A model generated the notes under the pieces. It had not been told where the DNA came from. It ran no database searches and was given only the letters and a program-made list of their open reading frames with translations. Source: Candolleomyces eurysporus (Eukaryota; Basidiomycota; Agaricomycetes; Agaricales; Psathyrellaceae). Taken from it: DNA of 52,699 nt. Numbering within the stretch: the first letter of the stretch is position 1; every line of letters starts with the position of its first letter. The translations under genes were made by a program, and so were the position numbers. Shown here in pieces: positions 34,401 to 46,004 of this stretch. The stretch is from positions 1 to 52,699 of the forward strand of contig JANBPK010000837.1 of the NCBI GenBank assembly GCA_027579435.1. The letters run 5' to 3'.

Positions 34401-34999
34401 GTACATTCCTACCCTCTGGTCGTGACGAAGCCTGCAGATTTACCAATACTCCCCACCAAGATCAACTCAAACCCAAACACTCACCCGTTTGGATTGGAGC
34501 TGGATGCTTCGACGAACATAGGGGCAGGATGGTAGCTGCAAGCTATTCAGCTGATGTGACTGAGAGCGGGGACGAGGCGTTAGATGAGGGGGCTATCGGT
34601 TTGTTGCTGTTTCGACTCCTTCCTCCGCATTCGTTTTTCATACCCTCTACCACTTGAATCCATCTTTGCCAAGAATGGTTCCTTTACCTCTCCTATTTTT
34701 CCTATCTTTCATGATCCGCTTCAGTCGTCAACTCCACCCGGGCGAATGTTCGCCCACCGGCAACTCTCATTTCCTGGACTCAACTCTCCATCGACCTCCA
34801 TGCACCTCATCTTACCACGCCCAAATCCACCCACCGCAACTCTGACTCAACTCAGCGCTCTCAGATCACACATGCGAAGAAGGGGCTTGGTGCTGGTAGA
34901 AAGGGTTACAACGGCGACGGTGTCGCTTCCAGGAGGAACGCAAAAGACTCAGAGGATGTACGTCCTTTTCTCGTTTATTATAGCGGCTGACTGACAATA
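31414..34999. other. gene-poor region after the CACTA element
   Basis: Immediately after the element, codons from 31415 read NEWPEPATLDAIQSISRYSS, reminiscent of the C-terminal IQ.IGRWSS box of tyrosine recombinases. Beyond about 31560 I see no supported gene. Many short open frames up to 34.9 kb lack domain signal and conserved splice joins. Weak coding-like sequence before 35018 may be the decayed N-terminus of the histidine kinase fragment. Confidence 0.4.
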
Positions 35000-35017
35000 A
35001 CACTCCACCCCTCTCGT

Positions 35018-36112
35018 AGCCGGCATGCAGAATGCTCAGACGCCTCTAGCGCCCATGGCAGCCCGGACCGGATCCCCGCCAACGCTGCTCCAGCTTTGAC
35101 GCCCTCGATACCACGATCCCAACAACTCGCATGGCAACCTCTACTGCCTGCCTGCTCCTTGAACACCTTGTCCACCAAGAAGGGCGTAGGCATCACCGCC
35201 CCGCCCCCACCTATCTCTCTCCCTTCAACACATCATTGGGCGGCCTGTGACCAACTTGATCCTTCCCCGACTGGAATCTCTACCTCTGCTGCCTCTGACC
35301 CTCTCTCCTCGTCCAAATCGTCCTCGCCCAGTGCAACCGAAGGACTCAAACTGCTCAAAGCACAGGCCCAGGACCCCGTCACCCGAGTGTGTAATGCTGT
35401 TCCTCGTGAAGACTTGTCGCAGAAGATTACAGTACCCGGTGTCGTCGGGTTCAACTCAAGGATGTCATTAACAGAACGGTCGACAAGCTGGGTCAATTCA
35501 CAAAGGATGAAGGAATGTTTGGTTGTCAGGTGCTCGTGCTTGATGTCGAGGAGACATGGAGGGAACTTACCCGTGTTGTAAACAAGCTGGCTGCCAATTT
35601 AACTAATCAGGTGTGTGTCGTCTCTTTGATATTGTATGCATGGCTAACGACGATTGCAAGTCCGATCTATTGCAAAAATCACAAAAGCCGTCGCCTTTGA
35701 AGACTTTTTGAAATAGATTGAAGTGGATGCTAGAGGCAAAATTCTGGATTTGAAGAATACTGTCAACGGAATTGTTGTTCGGTGAGTGTTTGGTCTTTTT
35801 GCTTTATCCTCTCCGACTCACCCTCTCAGATGACGGGCTCTGGCTGCAGAAGTAACACGGGCAACACTAGAAGTCGGACATCGAGGAAAACTAGGAGGTG
35901 AAACCCATGTACCGGACGTCGAAGGGGTTTGGTACGAGTTGTTTTGACTTCCAAGAGACAAAACTAACTTTGTTCGACAGGTCAATCGGACGTTTTCGTC
36001 ACTTACAGCTAAGTCCAAAGTATAGCAATGGTCACGACTGCCGTCGCTCGAGACTTGACCCAGAAATTCAGGTCGAGGGTGAGATGAGTATGCTCAAGGG
36101 TGCGTATTAGTT
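35018..36112 (+). pseudogene. fragment of a group III hybrid histidine kinase (poly-HAMP, Nik1/Os-1 type)
   Basis: Nik1-type kinases are osmosensors and phenylpyrrole targets acting on the HOG pathway. Recognisable parts in order are SSSPSATEGLKLLKAQ, VCNAVPREDLSQKITVPG, VQLKDVINRTVDKLGQF, VLDVEETWRELTRVVNKLAA, KITKAVAFEDF, IEVDARGKILDLKNTVNGI, LAAEVTRATLEVG, HVPDVEGVWYEL and VTTAVARDLTQKF. These are successive HAMP repeats. Damage includes a frame change near 35440, loss of ~10 residues in one repeat, a TAG (35714-35716) where the family has Gln, and further frame changes. The later HAMP repeats, kinase and receiver domains are absent; the fragment ends near 36.1 kb facing a Dicer fragment. 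Confidence 0.8.
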
Positions 36113-36259
36113 TCTTTTCCCTTTCGACCCTTGGAAGAGCAACGTGACGATACAAAGCAAGTCTCCCCCCCCCCCTCTTAGCGTCATCTCTATCCGGTGG
36201 GCACTGCTGCGCCCTTCCACCACCCAAGAACAAATGTACGATGGACTTTAATTATTCAA

Positions 36260-39200
36260 AGCTCTTTCAGAAGGATATCTTTTGTTTATTTGTGCACATT
36301 TAAACAGCCTTGATAAAATACTTGCTGCTCCACCCGGTACACACCTGAAGTAGCTACTGTCAACTCGGCAATCTCTCCGTCGCGGGAAAGGGTATCTTTA
36401 ACCGTATGTGTAAACAGGCCGGTAGAATGAGCAGGGAATTGGGTGTCTTCGTTCATCAGCGGGTTCGTGCTACGCGAATAGCCGTAAGACCAACCATACC
36501 CTTCCTCTTCTCAACCTCCTGTAAAAGCTTCTTCACCTCCTCTTCCTCCTACGGTCCCCCAGCTCCGCCCGTAAATGGTAGGAAATGTTCGTTGAGTAAC
36601 CCCCATTCAAAGAGCGCTTTGTACGCATTGAACGCTGCGTGTCGGTGGGCCTTCAGTTCACTTGGGATTGGAAGGGAGCGCGGGAGCGTGACGGTGGACG
36701 TCCAAGGTCCTGGGGTTGTGGAATCTGGATGGTACTCGGGACGAAGGAGTTGGGCGGCGTGATGAAAGAGAAGGTGGAGTGCCAGCCGAGAGCGTATTCT
36801 GGAGGGTCGAGGTCGTGGATAGGTCGGTTTTCCGCGTTTCCTGAGCGAGAGATGATGGCGCAGAAGTGGGAGAGGTGGGAGACGGCGCTGTGGGTGTTGG
36901 TGAGGGCGCTAGAGGGAGAGTTGATTGAATGTCAGTCAAAGCGCATGAGCCGAAAGAAGGTAAATCGAAAGGGAAGGAGAGACGCACCCAGTACTTTCAA
37001 TACGTATAGCCAACCCGTCGTCGTCTTGATCATCATCATCTTCTCTACGCTCTTGAAGCGCGTTGGCAGTATTGGTCTTGACGTGCATTTTGACCATCCT
37101 CCTCCCCAACTCGGTCCATTTCTCGACATTCGCCACCTCTCTTCTGACTTCTTCCATCTGAGCTGTCGGTGAATTACTGGAAAGTGAATCGACAATGGTC
37201 AGTACGGTATTTTTTTGGCGCTAACGCGAACCACCCGAGTACGAAACTCGAGCTCTATCGCTCAAAAGGAAGAGAAAGATAGTAAAACGAAGGGCTACTC
37301 ATGCACTAGCACCCGGATTAACCTCATACATCAATATGAAACAACTCCTCACACTCCTTCTCCCCGCCCTTCCTCCACTCTGCACCCAACTTGCCATGTT
37401 TGGGGGCGGGTCCCACCGTACGACATGACCGCATGCTTGGATGTCGATCCCCTCTTTGGCTACGGAGGTTGAGATAAGGAGGGTGAGAAAGGAGAGCTTG
37501 AAGTGCGTGAGGATAGTTGAGGTATCATCTTTTTTGGATCGTTTGCGCGGAGCTGCGGAATCCGAAGAAGGGTCCGCGTCGTCGTTGGAGGGGTCCGGCG
37601 TTTCCGAGGCTGAGGCTTGATCGGGAGTCGATGAGTCGTGTTATATCCATCATTGAATGCCTATAGCTATTCTCACTGCTCCCCAACAACGTCCCGATCC
37701 TAAATTGATCCTTCGTCGCAGGGCGGTTGCGTAGGACCTCAGCCAGCGTTAAGACGGCGTCGCGTCGTTGGACGAAAATAATGCCGCTATACTCGGCTAC
37801 TTCGTCTCGAGCTTCTCGGTCNTTTTTTCTGGTCCGAACGACGCTTGGACGACGAAGCAGCTGAGCTCGAGGACCTTGACGATAAGAGAGTTTCTACTTC
37901 CTCCTTCTCGTTTAACAAACAATCGATGAGGACTCTCACTTTGTCCGAAATTTCGGTGACGATATCGTCTTCGTAGTATGATACCGGTGAGAGAGAGTGA
38001 TGCGGTTCAGGATGTAGGGGAGGTATCGTTTTTCTTGAAAACGCCAGGTCGAGGTGATGGGACCGTATGGATTGTTATGACTCGGGCCTTTGGTGAAATA
38101 GACGAGAGATCGTTAGTTTCGGTTTCAGGGCAAGGGGCGGGTGTGAAGGGAAATGAACGTCAATGAGTGAGTCATGGGACGGGAGGGAACAAGCGGCGAG
38201 CACGAACGAGCAAGGGAGTGAAGTATTGGGGCAGAGAAAAGAATGAAAATAGACAAATGAAATGGCTGGAGACGAGAAGGAGAATGAATAAGGAGGGTTG
38301 AGAACGAACAAACAGGCAAACCAAACGGGTGAGAATGAAAGCACAGAAAGCGTAACTCACCAGCGGCCTTCTTCACATGCTCAACGACGCTCCACACAAA
38401 CCAGTCACAGGCCCACGGCCCATAGAATATAAGATATCGTTCGCAGCTCTTTCGAGGTCCCTCAATCCCTTGTGGGTGAATGTGCTTTGCTTCGAGAGCG
38501 TTTTGGATAGCTGGATGTCGAGGCGGATGTATTCAGCGGTAAGAGCTGGTCCTGCACCTATCGTAGGAGAGCGAGAGGGTGAGATGTTAGGGCCAGATGG
38601 AACAAAAGGAAAGATGGAAAGCTTGAACGAAACGCACCAGGAGAGGAAGAAGACGCTGGTGAAACACCACACGCGGCACCGACTCTGGCCAAGTCCCTTC
38701 TCAACGTAATGACCTTTGGATCCTTATCGATATCCAGCGTCTGACCGCGCTTAAGCTTGCGAGATTCGTGCTGAACGGTGGATCGGGGTTGAGAGCTGAA
38801 ACAGAGGCAGAGGAAGCGAAGTACGCGGCGTGCTTGAAGATGGGGCGGTGCACGTATTTGGCGAGTTCGGAGCGACTATATTGAGGTGTGCGAATTTTGG
38901 CGTCTAGATTTGATTCGATGGTTCTGACGAGGTGAAGGAGAATGGTTGTAATTATCGAGAGTATAATTCCGGAAGGAAAAGAGAGGAAAGCAAAGGACGA
39001 ATGAAGAGAGGAGGGAGAGGAGGTTTAGAGAGGGAGCTGGGAAAAGATTGTCTCCAAGAGGGTGGGAGATAAACAACAGGACGCACAACCACTTACCGAA
39101 ACGCCCTCTCGACATCCCCACTTCTATAGCTGAGACTCGCACTCAAGCCTATAATTGCAGGCCTACCGATGACACCCGACACGTCTCCCTCAGTTGGACG

Positions 39201-40073
39201 GAGGGGTAAAGCAAAGTAGAATTCTTTCATGATCAAGTTGCAGGGGTGTTTGTCGGTGGCATGATGAGCCTCGTCGAAGATGAGTAGTCCAACTTTTTTG
39301 CCGAGACCAATGTAGCCGTGGCGAAGAGAGTCGAAGAGAACCTGGAGGTAGTTACAGCAGTCAGGACGCGCTATGGCAGGACAGAAGGGAAGTCGGGCGG
39401 AGGATTACGACAACGAGTCTTACCTGGGGAGTAGACACGATAACACGGTGCGAATCGACAACGGCCTTCCACAAATCACGGTTCTTCCATTGGTCGGGGT
39501 GATGCGAGCCAGAAATGATGCCAACAAAAACTGGGAGGAAGGTCGACAAAACGGAGTGCTGCTGGATGCACAGGGCGACGGTGGGAGCGACATACCAGCA
39601 GAGCTATACGGGCGCCAAAGGGAGCGATAGTGAGCAAAGTCAATCAGCTGAAGGAAAGGCCATACCTTGAACTTCTCCCTCTCGAGCTCGTGCTTGATCC
39701 TCAAAATCGCTATGTGAGTCTTACCGGAACCGGTGTTGAGCGCAATGATGATATTGCTCGCCAGGCTCATCTCGAGCATCTCCTGCTGGTACGCTCTGGT
39801 GACAATAGCCGCCCTCCTCGCATCTCTACTCGGGGTCGTAGAAGCGCTGTTGGATTCGCAGAGGGGACAGAGGCAGCGGTGGGGGTAGCTGCATCCTCCA
39901 TGATTGACGACTGGCTTGACCGCGGGTTCAATCGTGGGTGATCGAGCTGGTGCAGAACCGACTTCGCAGCAAATGGGACAAACGCGGACCGTGATCGGAC
40001 CGTCCCTCTGACCCGCGTTTAGCTCCCACCGCCCAACAGCGACGACCACGACGACCACCGACGACGATGCCAA
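36260..40073 (-). pseudogene. Dicer-like protein fragment: helicase and dimerisation domain without RNase III
   Basis: Dicer processes dsRNA in RNA silencing. Read right to left: RAYQQEMLEMSLASN, P-loop ALNTGSGKTHIA, APTVALCIQQH, VIVSTPQ, GLLIFDEAHHATDKHPC, IIGLSAS, TIESNLDAKIRTPQ, STFTHKGLRDLERAANDI, a helicase C part with YSGIIFVQRRDAVLTLAEV, SVAKEGIDIQACGHVVRW and SGGRAGRR, then the dimerisation region with VANVEKWTELG, GPWTSTVTLPRSL and RHAAFNAYKALFEWGLLNE. Sequence stops near 36.26 kb, so the platform, PAZ-like and both RNase III domains are missing. One-base losses occur near 38750 and at a G run near 38420, and an N lies at 37822. The helicase N part reads cleanly. It diverges from the K+ channel across a short spacer. 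Confidence 0.85.
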
Positions 40074-40296
40074 GTCCTACGAACTCAACCCACGACCCCG
40101 TCCCGCACCGCTAGACACTTCAAAATTCACTCAGGAGAGTCGGCCCCCAACCCCTCGCGATCTCTACGACCTCTTTCCCTCACCCCATACCCAGATCAAC
40201 GAAGACACTGTCCTGAACATCCGTCCAGCACGGAAAAGAAGTCTCCATCAGCTGCTCGAGCAGCCCACGTCGTCGCAAGCCGCGTTTGTCGTCCAC

Positions 40297-41995
40297 ATGT
40301 TCACGACTGCGCTCATCGTCACTAGCGCTCTCATCACCGTGCTCGAGACCGTCCCGACCTTCCATTCAGTTTCGAATCGGGTGTGGTTTGGGGTGGAGAC
40401 GACGTTGGTTGCGCTGTTTACTGTCGATTATATCTCGAGATGTATTGCGTGAAGTCTCTCGTGGTCGAGCCTTTTCAAGTGGCTGCTTTGTGAGTATTCG
40501 ATTCTCTGTTGAGCGGCCGGGTGCTGAATGGACGTTTTATGGGATCATAGCTTTGCTCTTGGTCCTCCCGTACTACATAGAATTAATGCTTCGACAAGAT
40601 ACCGTGCGTCACGCCTACCCCTTCCTCGATCGCAACAACTCATCCCATCCCGCAGTCTGTTTTATTCAGATTCTCCATTCTGCGTTCACCCTCCTTCATG
40701 CCAATCGCAACGATCCGACAACGCTTGCAGAACAATCGAGGTCATGTACCTCTCCGTTCGCCGCTCACAACAGGCTCTGCTTGCCATCGGGTTTTTCGTA
40801 ATCATGATACTCACCGTATTCAGTACTTTGCTGTACGTCCTTTCTCTATCTCCTTGCCCTTTGTACTGACATGATATTCATGCTCTGCAGATACTTTGCT
40901 GAACGTGGAACCTGGGACGAAGCGCTGGACACATTCATAAGCGTGGACGGAGATCCAACTCAATTCGCTGTACGTCCTCTGTCCTTGTTTTCCTCGCTCG
41001 TTGTTTACCTCACGCTGTACAGTCCATTCCTGGTGCCGCGCGGTTCGTCATCGTCAGTGCGTATTGGTTCCTTCATTTCACCTCTCTCGCTCTTCCTCGC
41101 TTTCCACCATCTCAACTATCTCTCTCCCTGTTCTCTGTTCTACCTCTCGCTCTCCCATCGTACTCACGCTCCGGCTCTCATAGCAATAACAAAGGTAGGC
41201 TACGGCGAAATAACCCCCCGATCCCTCCTCGGTCGACTCATAACCCTCCCGATTCCCATGTTTGGGTTACTGTTAATCACTCTCCCGAGTTTCGTGCTTG
41301 GACGGGAGTTCAGTCTTGTTTGGGAAAAGTTGAGCGCTGAACAGGTGAGTCTCTCTTGGTTTGATTTGATCGCGGCTTGTAGTTTGATTTGACTTTCGTT
41401 GTTCATCTTTCGTTCTTGCGACTTTCGTCCTTCTTGCATGGACGTCTTCGATTTCCGTGTTCCGGCTTTGCATTTGTGACACGTTCGCGACTTGCCTTCC
41501 TTTTATCTTTTGGAACCATTTGAGCATTGAGGACGTGCTAACGACCATGCTCTCTCTTTGTTCCAGGGAAACCAAGCTTCGCCAGACACTTCGCGCACGG
41601 GTCTTACAATTCCCGCCGACAACCCCGAAGCTTCGTCGCTCCTGCCACATTCTCCGTCTTCCCAACTATACCCACCTCAACCACCTAGCTACCCACCACC
41701 ATCCTCTCGCCCCCGCGACCCTCATCTCGATCCAGCGTATATGGGCTGGTCAACATCCACGCAAACGCCTACGAGGGACCTCAGTAATCTCAAGTTGACG
41801 CAGAACCAGACGGAGTTGAGTAAGCAGATATGCGATTTGACGAGGATCGTCGAGGAGCAGGGGAGGTTGATTAGGAGGTTGGTCGAGGGTTCGGCGACGG
41901 CACCAGCCGTGGAGAGCCTGGGAGGGGGAGGAGGAAGACTGAGAGGAGGGAGTGCGAGTGTGAGGGAGGGGAAGAAGGTGGATCGGGGGAGTTGA
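40297..41995 (+). pseudogene. voltage-gated K+ channel, damaged
   Basis: Segments in order: S1 HMFTTALIVTSALITVLETV, S2 VWFGVETTLVALFTVDYISR, SLSWSSLFKW, S3 LLVLPYYIELML, a distorted S4 region after SVLFRFSILR, S5 EVMYLSVRRSQQALLAIGFF, pore with the selectivity filter KVGYGE, S6 LITLPIPMFGLLLITLPSFV and a Pro-rich tail with a coiled coil (QTELSKQICDLTRIVEEQ). Introns of usual size separate the parts. A TGA at 40450-40452 lies between S2 and the next loop (a CGA to TGA change would explain it), and the S4 arginine ladder is lost by frame changes. The first exon was not found; the frame is open upstream only to 40012. It shares a short upstream spacer with Dicer. Confidence 0.75.
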
Positions 41996-42763
41996 CCGGG
42001 TTACGAGTCTATCGTGGACGAGCAGATCTAATTAACTTGATTGTATGTCGGAACTCCATGTGTTTGTATCCAGATAAAAAGACGTGGTATATACGACACC
42101 TGGGGAGAATGTATGAATGAGTGTTTTCCAATTTCTTGGCAAGGTCGACGTAAAGAGTGTTTGTTCTGCCTTGAATTGTCACAGAACGAGCACAAAGCCT
42201 GACTTACTTACTGCACATGTCACGCAACCGCCGTAAGCCCCACTCGCTTGCTCTGCGGGACTTGTGGGCTCGTTCGCTGCGTCATAACCACCGAAAACCT
42301 GCTCGGGTTCGTTCAATAGTGTGACGTTTGCATCAGACCTAAAAGATGAACATGGAAATTATCGCGTATACCTCTGTATGGATGTGTGTCATCACAGGCA
42401 AGTCGCTCAGCCTGGCATGAATAATCCAGGATGCGTCACAACGCCTATCCAACCCCAAAACTCGACAGTTGCACAAATACTGCGGGTATGGCGAGACCAA
42501 TAGCAAAAGGGAGTATGACAATTCTCCTCCTACGCCATAACGGAATCTCATAGAACCTACACAAGCGCAATTTTCTTGATATTCTCGTGCAACAGAATGT
42601 CCTTGACTGGTAAAGACGAATCGATTGTGAGCAAAACAGATACAGATAAAGAGGAATTGTGACGAATCGGTGAATGATATCTCATGACTGGAGAAATGTA
42701 TAAGCGGTATTTCGTACACAAGTACGAGCTGGCAGTGACAATAAAACAACGATGAATAACTAA
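41996..42763. other. intergenic region with two 3' ends
   Basis: Lies between the plus-strand channel and the minus-strand BTB gene, so it should hold both terminators. No gene or repeat is recognised. Confidence 0.5.
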
Positions 42764-43897
42764 CTACTGATCCCACGATTCGTAGCTCGCAATCTCCTCC
42801 CTGAACACTTCCTCGACGTTCGCCAAGTTGGCGTTAGCATTTTGAAGAGGGGCTGGGGTTAGAAGCCTATAGGATGTATAACCTACGGAGGACTGGCACG
42901 AGGGACAGTTGCGTACTCCAGAATGGATTGGCTGGCCTGAGCAATGCGTGCATTTCACATCTTGCAAATTCATCCCAAGCTCTATCCCGGTAGAAGGACA
43001 CTTGTACGTCGCTGTGGAAGCATGGCTCACATACATGGCTCCGGGATCATCGATTGATATCTGTCGACAGCAAGAGGAGCAGTTCCCAGCTTCAAACATC
43101 GCATGACCATTCCAACATCCCAACGACCCCAACGTGATTCGAGGATTGGATGGGACTTGCGGAGTTTTGAGCAATTGGTTCTGAATCCACACCAAGCGGA
43201 AAGCGGTTCGCAGCCCTACGTGAGCCTCAAGCTCATCGGGTTTGAGTGTCTCCTCCTGCGTAACGATTTCGCTTAATCCTTCTTTAAGCCATTTGGCGAC
43301 CTTGTGGGCTCGTGCGAGAGTGACCTTCTCGAAGGAGTTCAGAGCCATCTTTGACAATTTCTCAATCGCATGATCCCTCATCTAACATGGGAATGACCGT
43401 GAGGGTCTCCAATAATCGTGAGATGAGGGCTATGACATACCATCTGCATTTGCCACCTCGTTGATAGATTAAGAACTCCAACCCACTCGTCCTTTGTTAA
43501 GGTGTATGAGCCGGATAATACATCCATAGGCCTGAATTTGACATCATACCGGCTGTTGAGACAGTACCCAGGAGAAGGAATGATTCTACTTACGCGGGGT
43601 ATAGAACCTTGGCCAAAGCGCGGAAGTCCGCTGCCTGGTATCCACCAAGCGTGATCGGGTGCGACTCGTCTTTCCCTTCCACGCTTTCTATTTCTCCAGC
43701 TTGAGGTATATGGAACATGTCCACAAAAACTTCAGAGTGTTCTGTGAACCTGTATCGAGGAACTTCGAAGATGGTGTCTTCAACCTGGGCATTTTGCCGT
43801 GAGCTGTTGTGAGGTAAAATTGACGAGACGGGGCAATTGATTTATGAACCTTGAAGAAAACTGTACTCCAGCGGGGATAAGAATCGATGTTTGCCAT
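42764..43897 (-). CDS. BTB/POZ domain protein with Cys-rich C-terminus, intact
   Basis: Four exons: 43897-43850, 43784-43594, 43531-43441 and 43381-42764, with three GT-AG introns of 59-65 bases; 948 nt, 315 residues, no break. The N-terminal ~110 residues are a BTB domain of the Agaricomycete type (TIFEVPRYRFTEHSEVFVDMF, then RALAKVLYPAPMDVL and LNLSTRWQMQMMRDHAIEKL). The C-terminal half has paired cysteines (CSSCC, CPSTG, CTHCSG, CPSC) that could bind zinc. BTB proteins commonly act as Cullin-3 adaptors or transcriptional regulators; no kelch or MATH domain is present to choose. The ATG at 43897 directly precedes the BTB domain. Confidence 0.8.
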
Positions 43898-44631
43898 CGT
43901 AGCAGGGGCTTTGCTCAAGACAATATCCGACGTGAGCTGTAGGTTGCCAAGAATACGTCGTCCATCTTGATGCGTGTCCATCGATAACGTGACTCCGAGG
44001 CTGAACATGTGCAATCAGCGAGCGCTTACTGTAGGACAGTAACCTACCATTGTCTTTCGCCGCCAAAGACCTCAGGATCAACTTACCAGCGCGACCCCTA
44101 TGCATATTACGGACTCGGTCGGGCGTGAGACCCGAGAACAGTAACAGATTATCTTTCTTGTTTCACGGTTGCGCGATTGCCGCGATCATAATTCAAAGAT
44201 TTAGAATTACTACATTCAAGTCGATAACGTGTTGAAAGGGATGGCAGAAAAAAGCCTTGACCTGGACACACCATTGGGTTGCGGGACGACCAGAGCAGTC
44301 TCAGCCTCCCAGATAATCCCGAGGAACTTGTCGATCCTTCCCAACAACAAAACTATGCAGGCCAGACACTGTGAGAATTGAATCCGATGTAATAACCTCG
44401 ATTCACGGACAACACTATGGGTAGGCATAAGACGTATCTTGACATTTTTTTTGGTTGCCGATGTCGGGCAAGTCCGCAATTCAGTGCGATGCTGGTTACA
44501 AAGTATCACCAATGTTTCCAGGCGCACTACGGAAAGATGGATAACGGGGATACCCCGATTCCAGAGGACACTAACAGACAGCTATTTAAACTCCCAACGG
44601 GCGAAAGGTTGCCCCACAGAAAACCTTCACC
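43898..44631. other. divergent 5' region of the BTB and peroxygenase genes
   Basis: The two genes point away from each other, so this 734-base stretch should contain both promoters. Weak open frames on the minus strand here could be upstream BTB exons but show no clear domain. Confidence 0.5.
44582..44590 (+). promoter_or_regulatory. TATA-like box of the peroxygenase gene
   Basis: ctatttaaa lies about 42-50 bases before the ATG at 44632, a usual place for a fungal core promoter element with a short leader. Confidence 0.45.
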
Positions 44632-46004
44632 ATGATCTCTAAAGCATTTGTTGTTCTGACCACCCTCCTCTTCTCTTTCAACGCACTCTCTACTTCGCTC
44701 GCTTTCCCCAACGACTCGGAACTTCTGAAGCGTCAAGAAATTAAAGACATCAGTTCTCGTACTGGAGAAGGCTTTGGCGCAGTCAATCCACCTCCACCAC
44801 CTGGACCGCCTGGATTCACGGGCACGAAGCTGGTTCACGATCGAGCTCATCCATGGAAGCCGTTGAGAAACGACCTTGCCCGGGAATGAACACACTTGCA
44901 TCTCACGGGGTTAGCATCAAGCCCAAACTTGTTTTCGCCCTCGATCGCTAACTCTTTCTGCTTTCCCTAGTACATCTCTCGTAATGGTGTCGCCAGCCCA
45001 TCCCAAATGGTTACCGCGGTCCAGGAGGGTGAGAGTTTTGACGTGATTAGTTATCGTCTGTGTTGGGCCCTCATATGAATCGCCCAGGATTCAACATGGA
45101 GAACCAGTTTGCGATATTCGTGACTTATCTTGCCCACTTGATGAACGGAAACCTTTGTCACCGACTTGCTCAGCATTGGAGGCAAGACACGAAAGACAGG
45201 TCCTGATCCTCCATCTCCCGCCCACGCCGGTGGATTTAATGTTCACGGAACGTTCGAAGGTGGATACAATTAGAATCATTGAGCAAAGAGATACTGATGG
45301 TATGTCTCAGGTGATGGCGGTATGACTCGAGCAGACGCGTTCTTCGGGGACAATCACAGCTTCAACGAAACATTGTTTGAGAAGGTACGCTGACCCCACT
45401 TCACCTTGATCATGAACGCAACTAAGCCTTTGATCATATGTATCAGTTCGTTGACTTCAGCAATGAATATGGTGACGGCTACAACCTGACAGTGGCTGGA
45501 GAGCTGCGATTCCAACGTTTGCAAGATTCTATCGCCACCAATCCCCAGTCCTCGTTCAAGAACGTTCGCTACTTCACCGGGTACGGAGAGTCGGCCTTCC
45601 CAATCAACTTTTTCGTCGACGGGCGGAAGACAGACAGGAAAATAGACATGGCGTCAGCGAGATCCTTCTTCAAAGATATGAGGTTTCCTCCTGAATTCCA
45701 TCGGCCGTCCAAGCCAACGAGTAACGAGGGTATCGCGGAAATCCTCGCCATGCACCCATTCCTTTCTAGTGGAAACGTTGATGGGAAGGTCAACAACTTC
45801 ATGGTCGATCCCACCTCTGCCGACTTCACGAGGCCGTGTGTGCTATATGAAGACATCGGCGCGAAAACCGTACAGGGACTGTATCCCAACCCCACAGGCG
45901 TTCTGAAACGGAACCTGATCAAGAATCTGGGCTTCCAATATTCCAGCCTCTCTGCAGCGCTCGGTGCCCAATGCGACCAGCTGTTCCCATACGGTCAGCT
46001 TTAG
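44632..46004 (+). CDS. secreted unspecific peroxygenase (heme-thiolate, peroxidase family 2), two one-base breaks
   Basis: An extracellular heme-thiolate peroxygenase that uses H2O2 to oxygenate organic substrates. The start MISKAFVVLTTLLFSFNALS is a signal peptide, followed by a Pro-rich lead. The heme-ligand motif reads PCPGMNTLASHG, then YISRNGVASPSQMVTAVQ, FNMENQFAIFVTYLAHLMNG, and the acid-base/Mg region FEGDGGMTRADAFFGDNHS. The last exon (about 45447-46004) ends CDQLFPYGQL. Introns are about 45-66 bases. A -1 break at an A run near 44868 separates HPWKPLR from PCPG, and a +1 break at a T run near 45157 separates HLMNGNL from VTDLLSIGG. Both are homopolymers, so sequencing error is as likely as mutation. 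The length fits the short UPO/chloroperoxidase group. Confidence 0.8.

Noticed and set aside
31383..34700. Many short frames between the CACTA element and the kinase fragment
   Set aside because: No domains, splice patterns or codon bias; several are Ser/Pro/Phe-rich as expected of pyrimidine-rich non-coding DNA.
38075..38397. Hydrophobic Phe/Leu-rich minus-strand frames that resemble membrane proteins
   Set aside because: They lie in intron or spacer sequence inside the Dicer fragment; the hydrophobicity comes from a pyrimidine-rich strand.
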